Below, piece by piece: positions 43,870-52,600 of a stretch of 64,000 nucleotides of DNA (position 1 is its first letter; each line of letters begins with the position of its first letter). The stretch is from contig CAMMZC010000009.1 of assembly GCA_946529215.1 (NCBI GenBank), positions 1-64,000 on the forward strand, in the 5' to 3' direction. The notes below the pieces were generated by a model. That model was given only the letters and a program-made list of their open reading frames with translations, had not been told where the DNA came from and made no database searches. The position numbers and the translations under genes are program-made. This stretch comes from an uncultured Clostridia bacterium. Lineage in GTDB: Bacteria; Bacillota; Clostridia; TANB77; CAG-508.

Positions 43870-44238
43870 TCAACAAAATATCCCCGCATTAAGTACAATT
43901 TCTTCAGCTCTATTTTTAATATTATTCATTTTTTGAGTCCAAGATAGAGGCTCTTTTCCGTCAGGATATACACTCACATTTTCCTTTTTAGCAAGTTCTT
44001 TAATCAAATTATTTACCTTAATATTTGCTTCTTTATCTACATCAATTAGGTGTTTATTAAGTTCATTTTTTAAACATAATTCGCAATACAATCCTCGTTT
44101 ATGATTCTTTAAAAAGCCTAATCTTAAGTATCCATATTTACCAATTTGATAATGATGTCTATCTTTTTTTATAACTAAATCAGGGATTAAATAATCTCCT
44201 TCTTGATGATAAGTTATTTTAAAATTTGAATTCTTCAT
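43870..44238 (-). CDS. TnpV-like protein
   Basis: About 122 residues with the TnpV pattern: ITYHQEGDYLIPDLVI, YQIGKYGYLRLGFLKNHKRG, then WTQKMNNIKNRAEEIVLN. TnpV is a small accessory protein named from clostridial transposons such as Tn4451/4453 and common on integrative elements; its function is unknown. An AAAGG ribosome site lies 12 bases before this ATG; a GTG at 44247, three bases from the site, is the alternative start. It follows the RepA_N gene by 11-20 bases and is probably co-transcribed. Confidence 0.65.
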   Translation of the reverse strand: MKNSNFKITYHQEGDYLIPDLVIKKDRHHYQIGKYGYLRLGFLKNHKRGLYCELCLKNELNKHLIDVDKEANIKVNNLIKELAKKENVSVYPDGKEPLSWTQKMNNIKNRAEEIVLNAGIFC

Positions 44239-44258
44239 AAATTTCACATACCTTTCTT

Positions 44259-44843
44259 TTAATCTTTATTTGTATACAAACTATCCCAATCATAACCAGA
44301 CCAATCTCGTTGCTCAAAATTTGAAAAAGATTTCTTCTTATTCTCATAATTTAATATACTATTCTTATTTGCATCTGATTTTCGGCTATCTGGAGAGCCT
44401 AAATTCGAATCTCCAGAAGACTGATTTTCAGATGTCGCTTTTATAAATTCTCCACTTATTTCTGCAAATGTTTTTCCAACATAAATTTTATTAGGTCTAT
44501 TTCGACCTTGAAATATTTCTTTAATTAAATTGGCATTTTCAAGTTGTTTAAATGCAGAAGCTATAGCAGACTTGCCTACATGTAATTTCTCTTGTAAACC
44601 GATTCTCGTAAAAATTACATACATATTTCCATTTTCATCACAGTATTTATTGTTTTTGGAAAATTTTTCATCATTAGCATTACTATATGCAAGTGATAAT
44701 CTATCACATAAAAGAGAATATAATAGAATAGCAGTGGGAGATAGTTTGCTATATACTTTGCTTTCACAAAGTTCTTTATTTACACGATAAAATTTTACTT
44801 TATTATAGTTTTCGTTAAATTTATGAGGTACAAAATTTAACAT
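44259..44843 (-). CDS. RepA_N-type replication initiator
   Basis: A 194-residue protein whose first 120 residues match the RepA_N domain: VKFYRVNKELCESKVYSKLS, AILLYSLLCDRLSLAYSN, NMYVIFTRIGLQEKLHVGKS and GRNRPNKIYVG. It is a winged-helix initiator of low-GC Gram-positive plasmids and integrative elements. The rest is Ser/Asn-rich linker. The ribosome site AGGAGGA lies 5 bases before ATG 44843. Its presence suggests that the excised circle can replicate. Its origin may lie inside the gene, as in other RepA_N plasmids. Confidence 0.8.
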   Translation of the reverse strand: MLNFVPHKFNENYNKVKFYRVNKELCESKVYSKLSPTAILLYSLLCDRLSLAYSNANDEKFSKNNKYCDENGNMYVIFTRIGLQEKLHVGKSAIASAFKQLENANLIKEIFQGRNRPNKIYVGKTFAEISGEFIKATSENQSSGDSNLGSPDSRKSDANKNSILNYENKKKSFSNFEQRDWSGYDWDSLYTNKD

Positions 44844-44890
44844 GCGTTCCTCCTAACCCAGTCTGGATAAGAGATAGCAGTTTTAAAAAA

Positions 44891-44959
44891 TTTTGGAAAT
44901 TTTTTGGAAATTTTTTTAGATAAAAAATTAATTTTGGAAATTTAACTTGGAAATTTTTT
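44891..44959. repeat. Right integrase arm-site candidates
   Basis: Two pairs of TTGGAAATTT boxes (44892-44912 and 44933-44957). The inner pair has the same AAC/GAC spacer as the pair inside attL. Confidence 0.5.
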
Positions 44960-45088
44960 CGGTATTTTTCCGTATTTTATAGAATTTGACAAAATTTAAA
45001 GCACATGCCGTATTCTTACAGACATGTGCTTTTTCACATTTTGGACTTTTTTGAAATTTTCTAGAATTTCTTGAAAAATCCTTTAAAT

Positions 45089-45101
45089 TGGTCGAGGCGA
45101 C
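45089..45101. other. attR core, 3' end of tRNA-Pro
   Basis: TGGTCGAGGCGAC, identical to 31039-31051. It keeps the tRNA gene whole after integration. Confidence 0.75.
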
Positions 45102-45164
45102 AGGGATCGAACCTGCGACCTCATGGTCCCAAACCACGCGCGCTACCAACTGCGCTACGCCTCG
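45089..45164 (-). tRNA. tRNA-Pro (UGG)
   Basis: On the minus strand it begins CGAGGCGTAGCGCAGTTGGT and has the anticodon loop TTTGGGA with anticodon TGG. The T arm GCAGGTTCGATCCCTGT and acceptor CGCCTCG-A-CCA are complete. The acceptor stem pairs over 7 bases, and CCA is encoded. It is the integration target of the element to its left. Confidence 0.95.
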
Positions 45165-45195
45165 ATATATTTTAATTTTATTCACGTACTTAAAT

Positions 45196-45224
45196 ATAAT
45201 ACCATAAAATTTAGAGAATTTCAA
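45196..45224 (-). promoter_or_regulatory. Promoter of tRNA-Pro
   Basis: On the minus strand, TTGAAA (45224-45219), 17 bases, TATTAT (45201-45196). Confidence 0.6.
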
Positions 45225-45262
45225 GACTTTTTTAAAAAAAATTAAAACTTTTTTAAAAAGAC

Positions 45263-45291
45263 TTGAAAAATTGGTAAAAACAAAGTATAAT
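45263..45291 (+). promoter_or_regulatory. Promoter of tRNA-Arg
   Basis: TTGAAA (45263-45268), 17 bases, TATAAT (45286-45291), 20 bases before the tRNA. Confidence 0.7.
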
Positions 45292-45310
45292 ATTATTTGT
45301 ATTTAGATGT

Positions 45311-45387
<77 letters not shown>

Positions 45388-45560
45388 AAAATAAAAATTA
45401 ATTCAATTTCATTAATTTTTATCCATTTTTATTAGTATCATAAATTATCTTAATGTTTTAGTCGAAAAAAATCCATTGTAAAAATAAAAAAATAATGATA
45501 AAATAAACATATAAAAAACATTCATAATTATATAATTCTAGAAAAGTATGAGGAGATTAA

Positions 45561-46445
45561 GTGTTAATGGATGAAAAAATACAAATATTAAATAACATAA
45601 ATACAGATGATGCAAGATTTTTAATAAATATAATAAAATCATATAATTCATATATCAAAGATATGAAAGAAAAACACACAAATACAAAGATTGTTATAGA
45701 TAGATGTGATACAAATTTAGATAAAGGAATAATAAATTTAGACAGTATAAATGCAGATAGATATTTTTATACTAAAATGAAATTAAGAATAAAGCATATT
45801 ATAGAGCTAATATCTAAAAAAGATACAACAAGTCTTGGGGACAAAAAGATATTACATAATATAATATACAGTAAGCCTAAAGAAAAAATATTTACTTTAG
45901 AAAAAAACAAAATGGATATAGTTGAATTGATTAAAATTTTAAGTGAAAAAAATATTACAAATATAAAAATGGTAGCTAATAAAATTACAGATATAAATTT
46001 ATTTAAAGAAGAGCAAATTAGTATGGCTATTGAAATAATAAAAATACAAAATAAAAACGAAAGAATGGCAAAAGTATATGATTTGGTTTATGAGTATTTG
46101 AAAAAAGATTTTATAGCAAATAATTATTGCGATTTTATTGAAGACAAGTGTATTGCACAAAGAAGATTTCATATATATCCACTTACCAACAAAGATGGTT
46201 GTTGTTTTATGCAAATAAGGAAATGTAATCATTTAAAAAACGGAGAATGTGATACACAATGTATGGCATGTAGACTATTTTCTTGTCCATATTTAACAAA
46301 GAGGGGAATAGGATATTATGCAAATGAATTAGTATTATTAAAAGCTTTTTTTGACAAAAGTCAAAGAAAAATATTAGTATTTGAATTTTATAAATCTAAA
46401 GAACAAATAATAAAAAAAATAGACAAAAAAATGTCAAAAGATTAA
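45561..46445 (+). CDS. Hypothetical protein with a C-terminal cysteine cluster
   Basis: A 294-residue soluble protein I cannot name. The first 175 residues are helical and charged. The last part is cysteine-rich: NNYCDFIEDKC, then KDGCCFMQIRKCNHLKNGEC, then DTQCMACRLFSCPYL. At least nine cysteines fall in about 70 residues, with CxxC spacing. This suggests one or two metal or Fe-S sites, not a radical SAM motif. The region after it (GYYANELVLLKAFF) resembles the tail of conserved clostridial hypothetical proteins. The start GTG 45561 is 5 bases from AGGAG; ATG 45567 is also possible. The ZIP transporter follows 38 bases later and may be in the same transcript, which would fit a metal-related role (inference). 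Confidence 0.5.
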   Translation: MLMDEKIQILNNINTDDARFLINIIKSYNSYIKDMKEKHTNTKIVIDRCDTNLDKGIINLDSINADRYFYTKMKLRIKHIIELISKKDTTSLGDKKILHNIIYSKPKEKIFTLEKNKMDIVELIKILSEKNITNIKMVANKITDINLFKEEQISMAIEIIKIQNKNERMAKVYDLVYEYLKKDFIANNYCDFIEDKCIAQRRFHIYPLTNKDGCCFMQIRKCNHLKNGECDTQCMACRLFSCPYLTKRGIGYYANELVLLKAFFDKSQRKILVFEFYKSKEQIIKKIDKKMSKD

Positions 46446-46483
46446 CATAAAACATACTATACAATATGGGGAGGAAAAATAAA

Positions 46484-47248
46484 GTGAATGACATATTGTA
46501 TAGTATAGCAGGAATTATGATACCATTTATAGGAACAAGTTTAGGCAGTAGTCTAGTGTTCTTCCTAAAAAAGACAATGAATGAAAGAGTACAAAAGATG
46601 ATTGTAGGATTTGCAGCAGGAGTTATGATTGCGGCGAGTGTTTGGTCACTTATACTTCCAGCAGTTGAAATGGCTGAAACCCAAGGATTAGTTACATGGA
46701 TTCCAGCAACTATTGGTTTTATAGCAGGTGTTATTTTTTTATTAATTACAAATCATATTGCAGAAAATATAGAAAAAAAGCAAAATGGTAAAAAGCTTAA
46801 TATGTTGCTATTTTCAGTTACACTACATAACATTCCTGAAGGAATGGCTGTAGGAGTGTGCTTTGCAGGGTTTTTAGCAGGCAATGCAGGTATAGGTTTA
46901 TTTGAAGCAATGCTTTTAGCAATAGGAATTGCAATACAAAATATTCCTGAAGGAGCAATAATTTCAATGCCTTTAAAAATGGAAGGTCAAAGCAAAGAAA
47001 ATGCTTTTATGTATGGCGTTTTGTCAGGTATAGTTGAGCCAATTAGTGCTTTTATAACTATACTTTTATTAAACATTATTGTGCCTCTTTTACCATATCT
47101 TTTATCTTTTGCTGCAGGTGCAATGATATATGTTGTAATTGAAGAGTTAGTGCCAGAAATACACACAGGGAATCAATCTAAATTAGGTGTAATAGGTGTA
47201 ACAATTGGATTTGTAATTATGATGGTTTTAGATATTGCATTAGGGTGA
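46484..47248 (+). CDS. ZIP-family metal transporter
   Basis: A 254-residue, eight-helix transporter for divalent metals such as Zn(II). The binuclear centre motifs are present: LHNIPEGMAVGV in helix 4 and AIQNIPEGAIISMP in helix 5. EPISAF follows in helix 6 and EELVPE near the end, the ZupT/GufA type. The GGGGAGGA ribosome site overlaps an in-frame ATG at 46466, so the GTG at 46484, 8 bases after the site, is the start. It follows the cysteine-rich protein gene closely. Confidence 0.88.
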   Translation: MNDILYSIAGIMIPFIGTSLGSSLVFFLKKTMNERVQKMIVGFAAGVMIAASVWSLILPAVEMAETQGLVTWIPATIGFIAGVIFLLITNHIAENIEKKQNGKKLNMLLFSVTLHNIPEGMAVGVCFAGFLAGNAGIGLFEAMLLAIGIAIQNIPEGAIISMPLKMEGQSKENAFMYGVLSGIVEPISAFITILLLNIIVPLLPYLLSFAAGAMIYVVIEELVPEIHTGNQSKLGVIGVTIGFVIMMVLDIALG

Positions 47249-47300
47249 AAGTAGAAGAATAATATTTTGATGGTGACTAGTAAAAAATAATAATTAAACC

Positions 47301-47328
47301 TTGAAATTATAAAAAAAAATGGTATAAT
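47301..47328 (+). promoter_or_regulatory. Promoter of the YcxB-like gene
   Basis: TTGAAA (47301-47306), 16 bases, TATAAT (47323-47328). Confidence 0.6.
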
Positions 47329-47361
47329 ATAATAAATTATTTCAAAAAGGTGATATAATAA

Positions 47362-47877
47362 ATGGAAATATTATTTGAAAATAAAACAAAATATACACAA
47401 AAAGAGTATAATTTATTTACAGAATCATACAAAAAAGAATATGCAAAATCAGATTTATCATTTATGATGTTTAACTTTATATTTTTTGGAATGTGTATGG
47501 TTATTGCATTTATAGAAAAAGAATTCATATTGGCTTTGCTACTCATAATATATCTTTTAGCATATTTTTGGTTTAAAATAATAAGACCTATAAAAGATGT
47601 GAAAAAAGATAAAAAAAGCAATAAAATGTCAGGGAGTTTTGTGAATAATTATGAATTTTATAAAAATTATTTTAAGGTGGACAATGTAGATGGAAAAGCA
47701 CAATTACTATATTTTAAGCTATATAGAGTAGTTGAAACAAAAACAGATTTTTATATCTATATTTCAAGGGAATATGCTTTTATTGTTTCAAAATTTGGTT
47801 TTACAAAAGGTACTTCAGAAGAGTTTTCGAAATTTATAAAGAGAAAAATGTTTGCAAAATATAAAAATAGAATGTAA
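47362..47877 (+). CDS. YcxB-like membrane protein
   Basis: A 171-residue protein. The start has two hydrophobic helices (about residues 36-51 and 56-73), followed by a basic stretch. The C-terminal beta-rich domain ends YRVVETKTDFYIYISREYAF and IVSKFGFTKGTSEEFSKFI. This is the YcxB-like domain order (xxVxETxxxFYLYxxxxxAxIIPKxxF), a membrane-associated PH-like fold of unknown role. It has its own promoter and terminator. The AAAAAGGTGAT ribosome site precedes ATG 47362. Confidence 0.65.
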   Translation: MEILFENKTKYTQKEYNLFTESYKKEYAKSDLSFMMFNFIFFGMCMVIAFIEKEFILALLLIIYLLAYFWFKIIRPIKDVKKDKKSNKMSGSFVNNYEFYKNYFKVDNVDGKAQLLYFKLYRVVETKTDFYIYISREYAFIVSKFGFTKGTSEEFSKFIKRKMFAKYKNRM

Positions 47878-47879
47878 TA

Positions 47880-47921
47880 AAGAACGCATAGATTTTAAAA
47901 GATTTATGCGTTCTTTTTTTA
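47880..47921 (+). terminator. Rho-independent terminator
   Basis: AAGAACGCATA pairs perfectly with TATGCGTTCTT, followed by a run of T. Confidence 0.85.
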
Positions 47922-47980
47922 TATGTGACAATATTAATTAATGCTAGTTTTGAACAGTTATATATAAGACAAATTATTTT

Positions 47981-49241
47981 TTATGTATTAGCAAAAAAAT
48001 AAATATAATGTTTAAAAATATATGAAATATAGTCAAATAAATCTTTTCGTTTAATCTCATTTTCATTAAAAATATCTACAGTATAATATTCTTTATCATT
48101 TACATATAAATATAAATTTCCTATTTTTGTTTTTTTACAAAGAGGAGCTTCAAAATATGAGCTAATTTTAATATCAACATCAATAAAATCTTTTTCAGAA
48201 TTTTTTAAAGCTATGTTTTCAAAAATAAAATCAGATTCATCTAAATAAAGATCTAAATTTTGAGATTTACCTTTATTTATAAAAAATGAGTCCTTATGCA
48301 AAGAGTTCCACTCATCAAAATTACTTGTAGCGATTTTTTTTAGATCAACAATAGAAAAATTCTTGAAAGAATAATTTAAAAGTTTTATTGAGTCCATTGT
48401 TCTATCTTTTTTTGTGTCACACCCTAAAACAATGCAAATAAAGTCTAAATCATTTCGTTTACAGGCTGTTACTAAACACCTATTAGCGCCATTTGTAAAA
48501 CCTGTTTTTACCCCATATATTCCTTCGAAATTTCCTAATAATTCATTTGTATTTGAAATAGTTTTAGGTTGATTATTAATAAAAATAGTATAAGATTTTG
48601 TTTTTACAATTTTTGCAAATATTTCATTGCTTAATGCGTAATCAGTAAGACGTGCTAAATCTTGAGCAGTAGTAAAATGTTCATCACTATCTAGCCCATG
48701 AGGGGTAACAAAATGTGTGTCTAATAGATTTAACTCATAAGCTTTTTTATTCATCATTAAAGCAAAATTTTCTATGCTTCCTCCTATGTGTTCTGCAAGC
48801 GCAACAGCAGCATCGTTTCCCGATTTTAGCATTAAACCATATAGCAGACTTTCAACAGAAAGTTTATCATTTGTGGATAATCCAAGTCTTGAGCCACCTG
48901 TTCCGAGCAGATTTTTTTGAAACTTTTACTTTTTCATTCAAAGAACAATTTTCTATAACAACAATTGCAGTCATTATTTTTGTGGTAGAAGCCATTTTAC
49001 ATTTTTCTTTTTCTTTTTTACCATAAATTGCTTTTTTAGAGTTTCTATCAAATACTATAGCATATCTTGCATTTATTATTGGTTCATCTGATACTATAGA
49101 AGAGACTTGAGTTGATATTTCTTCAAAAGAAAATAATTCTTCTGATATCTCGTCATCTGCATAAATATATCCTTCTGAAAATATTAATATTGAAAATGTT
49201 ATGAAAATTTTTATGAAAATATTTTTCATATTTAAAATCAT
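47981..49241 (-). pseudogene. D-alanyl-D-alanine carboxypeptidase (DacF-like), frameshifted
   Basis: A penicillin-binding protein 5-type carboxypeptidase that would trim the terminal D-Ala of peptidoglycan. The first frame (49241 to 48867) holds a signal peptide, the catalytic SxxK (MASTTKIMTA) and ends KVSKKSA before drifting to RNRWLKTW and a stop. The normal continuation TGGSRLGLSTNDKL and VESLLYGLMLKSGNDAAVAL is in the next frame. That frame carries the SGN triad and GVKTGFTNG (KTG triad), with a full C-terminal domain. One surplus base in CGGAACA near 48901-48907 explains the break. All active-site motifs survive, so the event is recent or a sequence error. The start is uncertain (ATG 49241 or 49229). 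It is divergent from the adhesin gene. Confidence 0.8.
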
Positions 49242-49500
49242 TCCTTCCTGGACTTCACATTACTCTGTTAACTTAAGTCAAAAAAGATCATCTATATATA
49301 GAGATTTGGTTATTATATATAAGAAATAAAATCTTTTATAAGAATTTATTAATACAAAATTCATATTTTAATTTTATATCTAATAAAAGTAAAATATGAT
49401 AAAATTATAAAATGTTATTCAGTGTTTAAGATACTTTAAAATTAAAAAAGACTAAAACAATATGCACTAATTTCACAGATAAAAAAGTTTATTTTATCTT

Positions 49501-49533
49501 TGTAATAAAAATGTAACAAAAATGTAATAAAAA
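49501..49533 (+). promoter_or_regulatory. Tandem 11-bp TGTAAYAAAAA boxes upstream of the adhesin gene
   Basis: TGTAATAAAAA, TGTAACAAAAA and TGTAATAAAAA lie head to tail, ending 14 bases before the -35. The array is the same as at 16137-16169. An inverted repeat AGATAAAA/TTTTATCT lies just upstream. Confidence 0.6.
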
Positions 49534-49547
49534 ATCTAAAAAAACAC

Positions 49548-49576
49548 TTGATTTTATGACAAAAATATACTATAAT
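49548..49576 (+). promoter_or_regulatory. Promoter of the adhesin-sortase operon
   Basis: TTGATT (49548-49553), 17 bases, TATAAT (49571-49576). The transcript would carry a small GGGTA-TTTTG-TACCC hairpin (49587-49601) before the start codon. Confidence 0.7.
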
Positions 49577-49632
49577 CATATTATGGGGGTATTTTGTACC
49601 CTAAATATAGTTATATAAAGGAAGGAAATATT

Positions 49633-52600
49633 ATGATAAGAAAAACAATTAGCAAAATATTAATAATTACATTAATGGTAACAATGGTTATAGCAACTGT
49701 TGGACAAACAACAGTTAGTGCAGAAGGCTCTACAAGACTAGTACTAGATACAAACAGAATAATAAATGGTAATAAAAAAGAAGCTTATGCATTGAATAGT
49801 GACCATAAAATTTATCAAATAAAAGAAGAGGGAACTACGGGAACTAATACAAATACAAATTTTCTATGTTTAAATGCAACAGTAGGAAATGGTTGGGATG
49901 GAATTCATTCAGTTGGAGATCTAGCTGAATATGATAAATCTTTTGACCTAGCTACTGCAGAGGTTTGGACTATGAACGATTTGAATTCAGTATATAAAAA
50001 TGTTCTTGGAACAAACGGAAAATATAAAGGGCAAATATTGTGGTTATTAGATAATATGCTTATAGGCTCATATTATGATGGAAACACAAAGAAAACCTAT
50101 ACTGAAACAGATATTAGAAATTTTTTAGCTAAGGCTGGAATTAAGTATGGAAAAATTGAAGGAGCTTATTTTGATGGTGCAGAGTTAGAAACATATTATT
50201 TTGATAAATCAAAATTTGACGCTGTAAATGGAGATAGTGCTTTTTTAAAAAATAATTTAACTTTAATTGGAAATCCAAATGGAGGAAGTGGATATTATTA
50301 CGAAACTACAAATGGAACAAAAGTTGATGTTAGATTATCACAAGAATTAATTGAAACAGTTGAACAAGCCGCAATTTGGTATTTTACAAATGGTCAGGAA
50401 AATGGATTTGATTATTATACAGAAAATAATGCAACTGATGTTAACAAATTTTTAAAATTTTCTAATGGAAGCGAATATATACCATTATCTACTAAAATGG
50501 CGCAAGACGCAGTAAATACTGGCAATGAAGATGATGACCATCCTTATGGTAAAATGCTACAAGAACAAGCTTCAATTTTATACAATTACTTAATTGATGC
50601 AGCAAAACAATATGGAACAAATTATAAAAGTGAAGAAGGAAAAATCAAAGTAGAATTTGCAGGAAGTTCAACAGATAAAAAAATTGTGAAAGATGGAGAA
50701 AATTATAAAGTTGGACCATTAAAAGTTAATACAGAAGGAAATACAACAATAAGCGGAATTACTGTTACAACAGGATCAAGTACAACAGCAATTTCTGGAG
50801 TAACACTTCAAAATGCTTCAGGAACAACAATTTCAGAACTTACATCAGGACAAAACTTCTATGTATTAGTTCCAAAATCAAAAGTAAATGGAACTATAAA
50901 TGTTAAAGTTACGGCAAAAACATTATCAGTAGAAAAGAAATTACTAATCGCTAGTACAAAAGTTGAACAACCAGTAGTAGAGGTGATTCCAAAAAAAGCA
51001 AATATAAATGATGAAATCAAAATTGCTCAAGAAAAACAATTTGATTTAGCATTAAGAAAACAAATTGTAGCTATAAATGAAAATAGTACAGAAAACGATA
51101 TTAGAAGTATAACTTCAAGTGGTACAATAATGGATGGAAGAAGAACAATTAAAGTAGATCCAAAATCAATTCCAGAAACAGCAACATATAATCACAGAAA
51201 AGATCCAGTAGTTGTAAAAAAAGATGATATAGTTACATATAGAATATGGATTTACAACGAAGGAGAAATAAAAGGTTATGCTTCAAAAATAGTAGACCAA
51301 TTACCAACAGGTTTAGAATATGTAGGTATAGAAAGTAATCGAAATGGAACTACATATACAGCTTCATATGACTCAGCAACCAATAAAGTAACATTAACTG
51401 CATCAACACCAAAAACAATAAATATATTTGATGGAACAACATTATCATCAGATTATGTAGATGTAACATGCAAAGTAAAACAAACAGCATCTACAGATGG
51501 AAAAACAAAACACTTCTTAACAAATATTGCATATATTTCAGAAGGATTTGATACAGAAAATAATCAACCAGTAACTGAAGATAGGAATGGAAGTGAATCA
51601 AAAACAACAACTTCACCTACTAATACAGCAAATCAACTAAATAGTACAGATGCAAATGATTATAAAGGTGATACAGATAATATATCAGTTTATGCAGATA
51701 CAAATAATGATGAATATTATAAAGGTATGGAGGATGATGATGACTTTGAAAAGGTTGTTGTATTGCCATTAAAATTTGACTTAGCTCTAAGAAAATTTAT
51801 AACAAAAATAAATAATAAAGACATAACAAATAGAGTTCCAGTTATAACAGCTTCTGAAATAGAAAAGCTGGGAAATGGAAATGCTACTTATGACAATGGA
51901 ACAACATTAGAAAAATCACATTCAAAAATACAATTAGCAGTAGCTAAAGGTAATACTATAGTTTATACAATTAGAGTATACAATGAAGGTGAAGTAGACG
52001 GTTTCGCTTCAAAAGTAACAGATTATTTACCTGCAGGATTGACATTTAAAACATATACTACAGGAGATGGAAGCATAAATGATCAAAATGGTTGGATCGC
52101 AGATGGTCAAAAAATCACAACAACAAAATTAGCCGACCAATTAATACAAGCATTTGATAAAAATTATGAAGGTGGAACTGGATTATTTTATAAAGATTTA
52201 CAAGTTGAATGTATAGTAAATGATAATGCAACATCATCAAACTTAAAAAATATAGCAGAAATAACAGAAGCTAAAGATAAAGATGGAAATACTGTAGAAG
52301 ATACAGATTCAGAGCCAGATAATGTAAATACTGATAATTATGATCCAACTAACCCAGATAAGGGTAGAGGAGAAGAAGATGATGATGATTATGAAGATTT
52401 AAAATTAGCAGAATACGACTTAGCTTTAAGAAAATTCATTTCTAAAGTAAGTACAGATGGTAACTTTAACACAGTAACAGAGATTACTGGCAGAGCACCA
52501 CAAGTTGACTCATCAAAATTAAAAGCTGGAACAGAAGAAACTGCTATATATAATCATAGCAAAGAACCAGTTCTATTAAATGTAGGAGATTATGTATTAT

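Larger units (their letters stand above)
31039..45101. mobile_element. Integrative element inserted in tRNA-Pro(UGG)
   Basis: The 13-bp sequence TGGTCGAGGCGAC occurs at 31039 and again at 45089. There it forms the 3' end (with CCA) of an intact tRNA-Pro gene. A tyrosine integrase lies about 110 bases inside the left copy, next to an excisionase-like gene. Repeated TTGGAAATTT boxes lie just inside both ends. A RepA_N initiator and a TnpV-like gene mark the right part. The 14.06 kb carries no relaxase, coupling ATPase or type IV secretion genes. It may therefore be mobilised by another element, or be a satellite-like island. The cargo (33.9-43.9 kb) looks like a restriction/defence set. Confidence 0.8.

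Noticed and set aside
44928..45224. Protein frame with VAQLVARVVWDHEVAGSIPV
   Set aside because: It is the well-known spurious translation of a tRNA gene (here tRNA-Pro).
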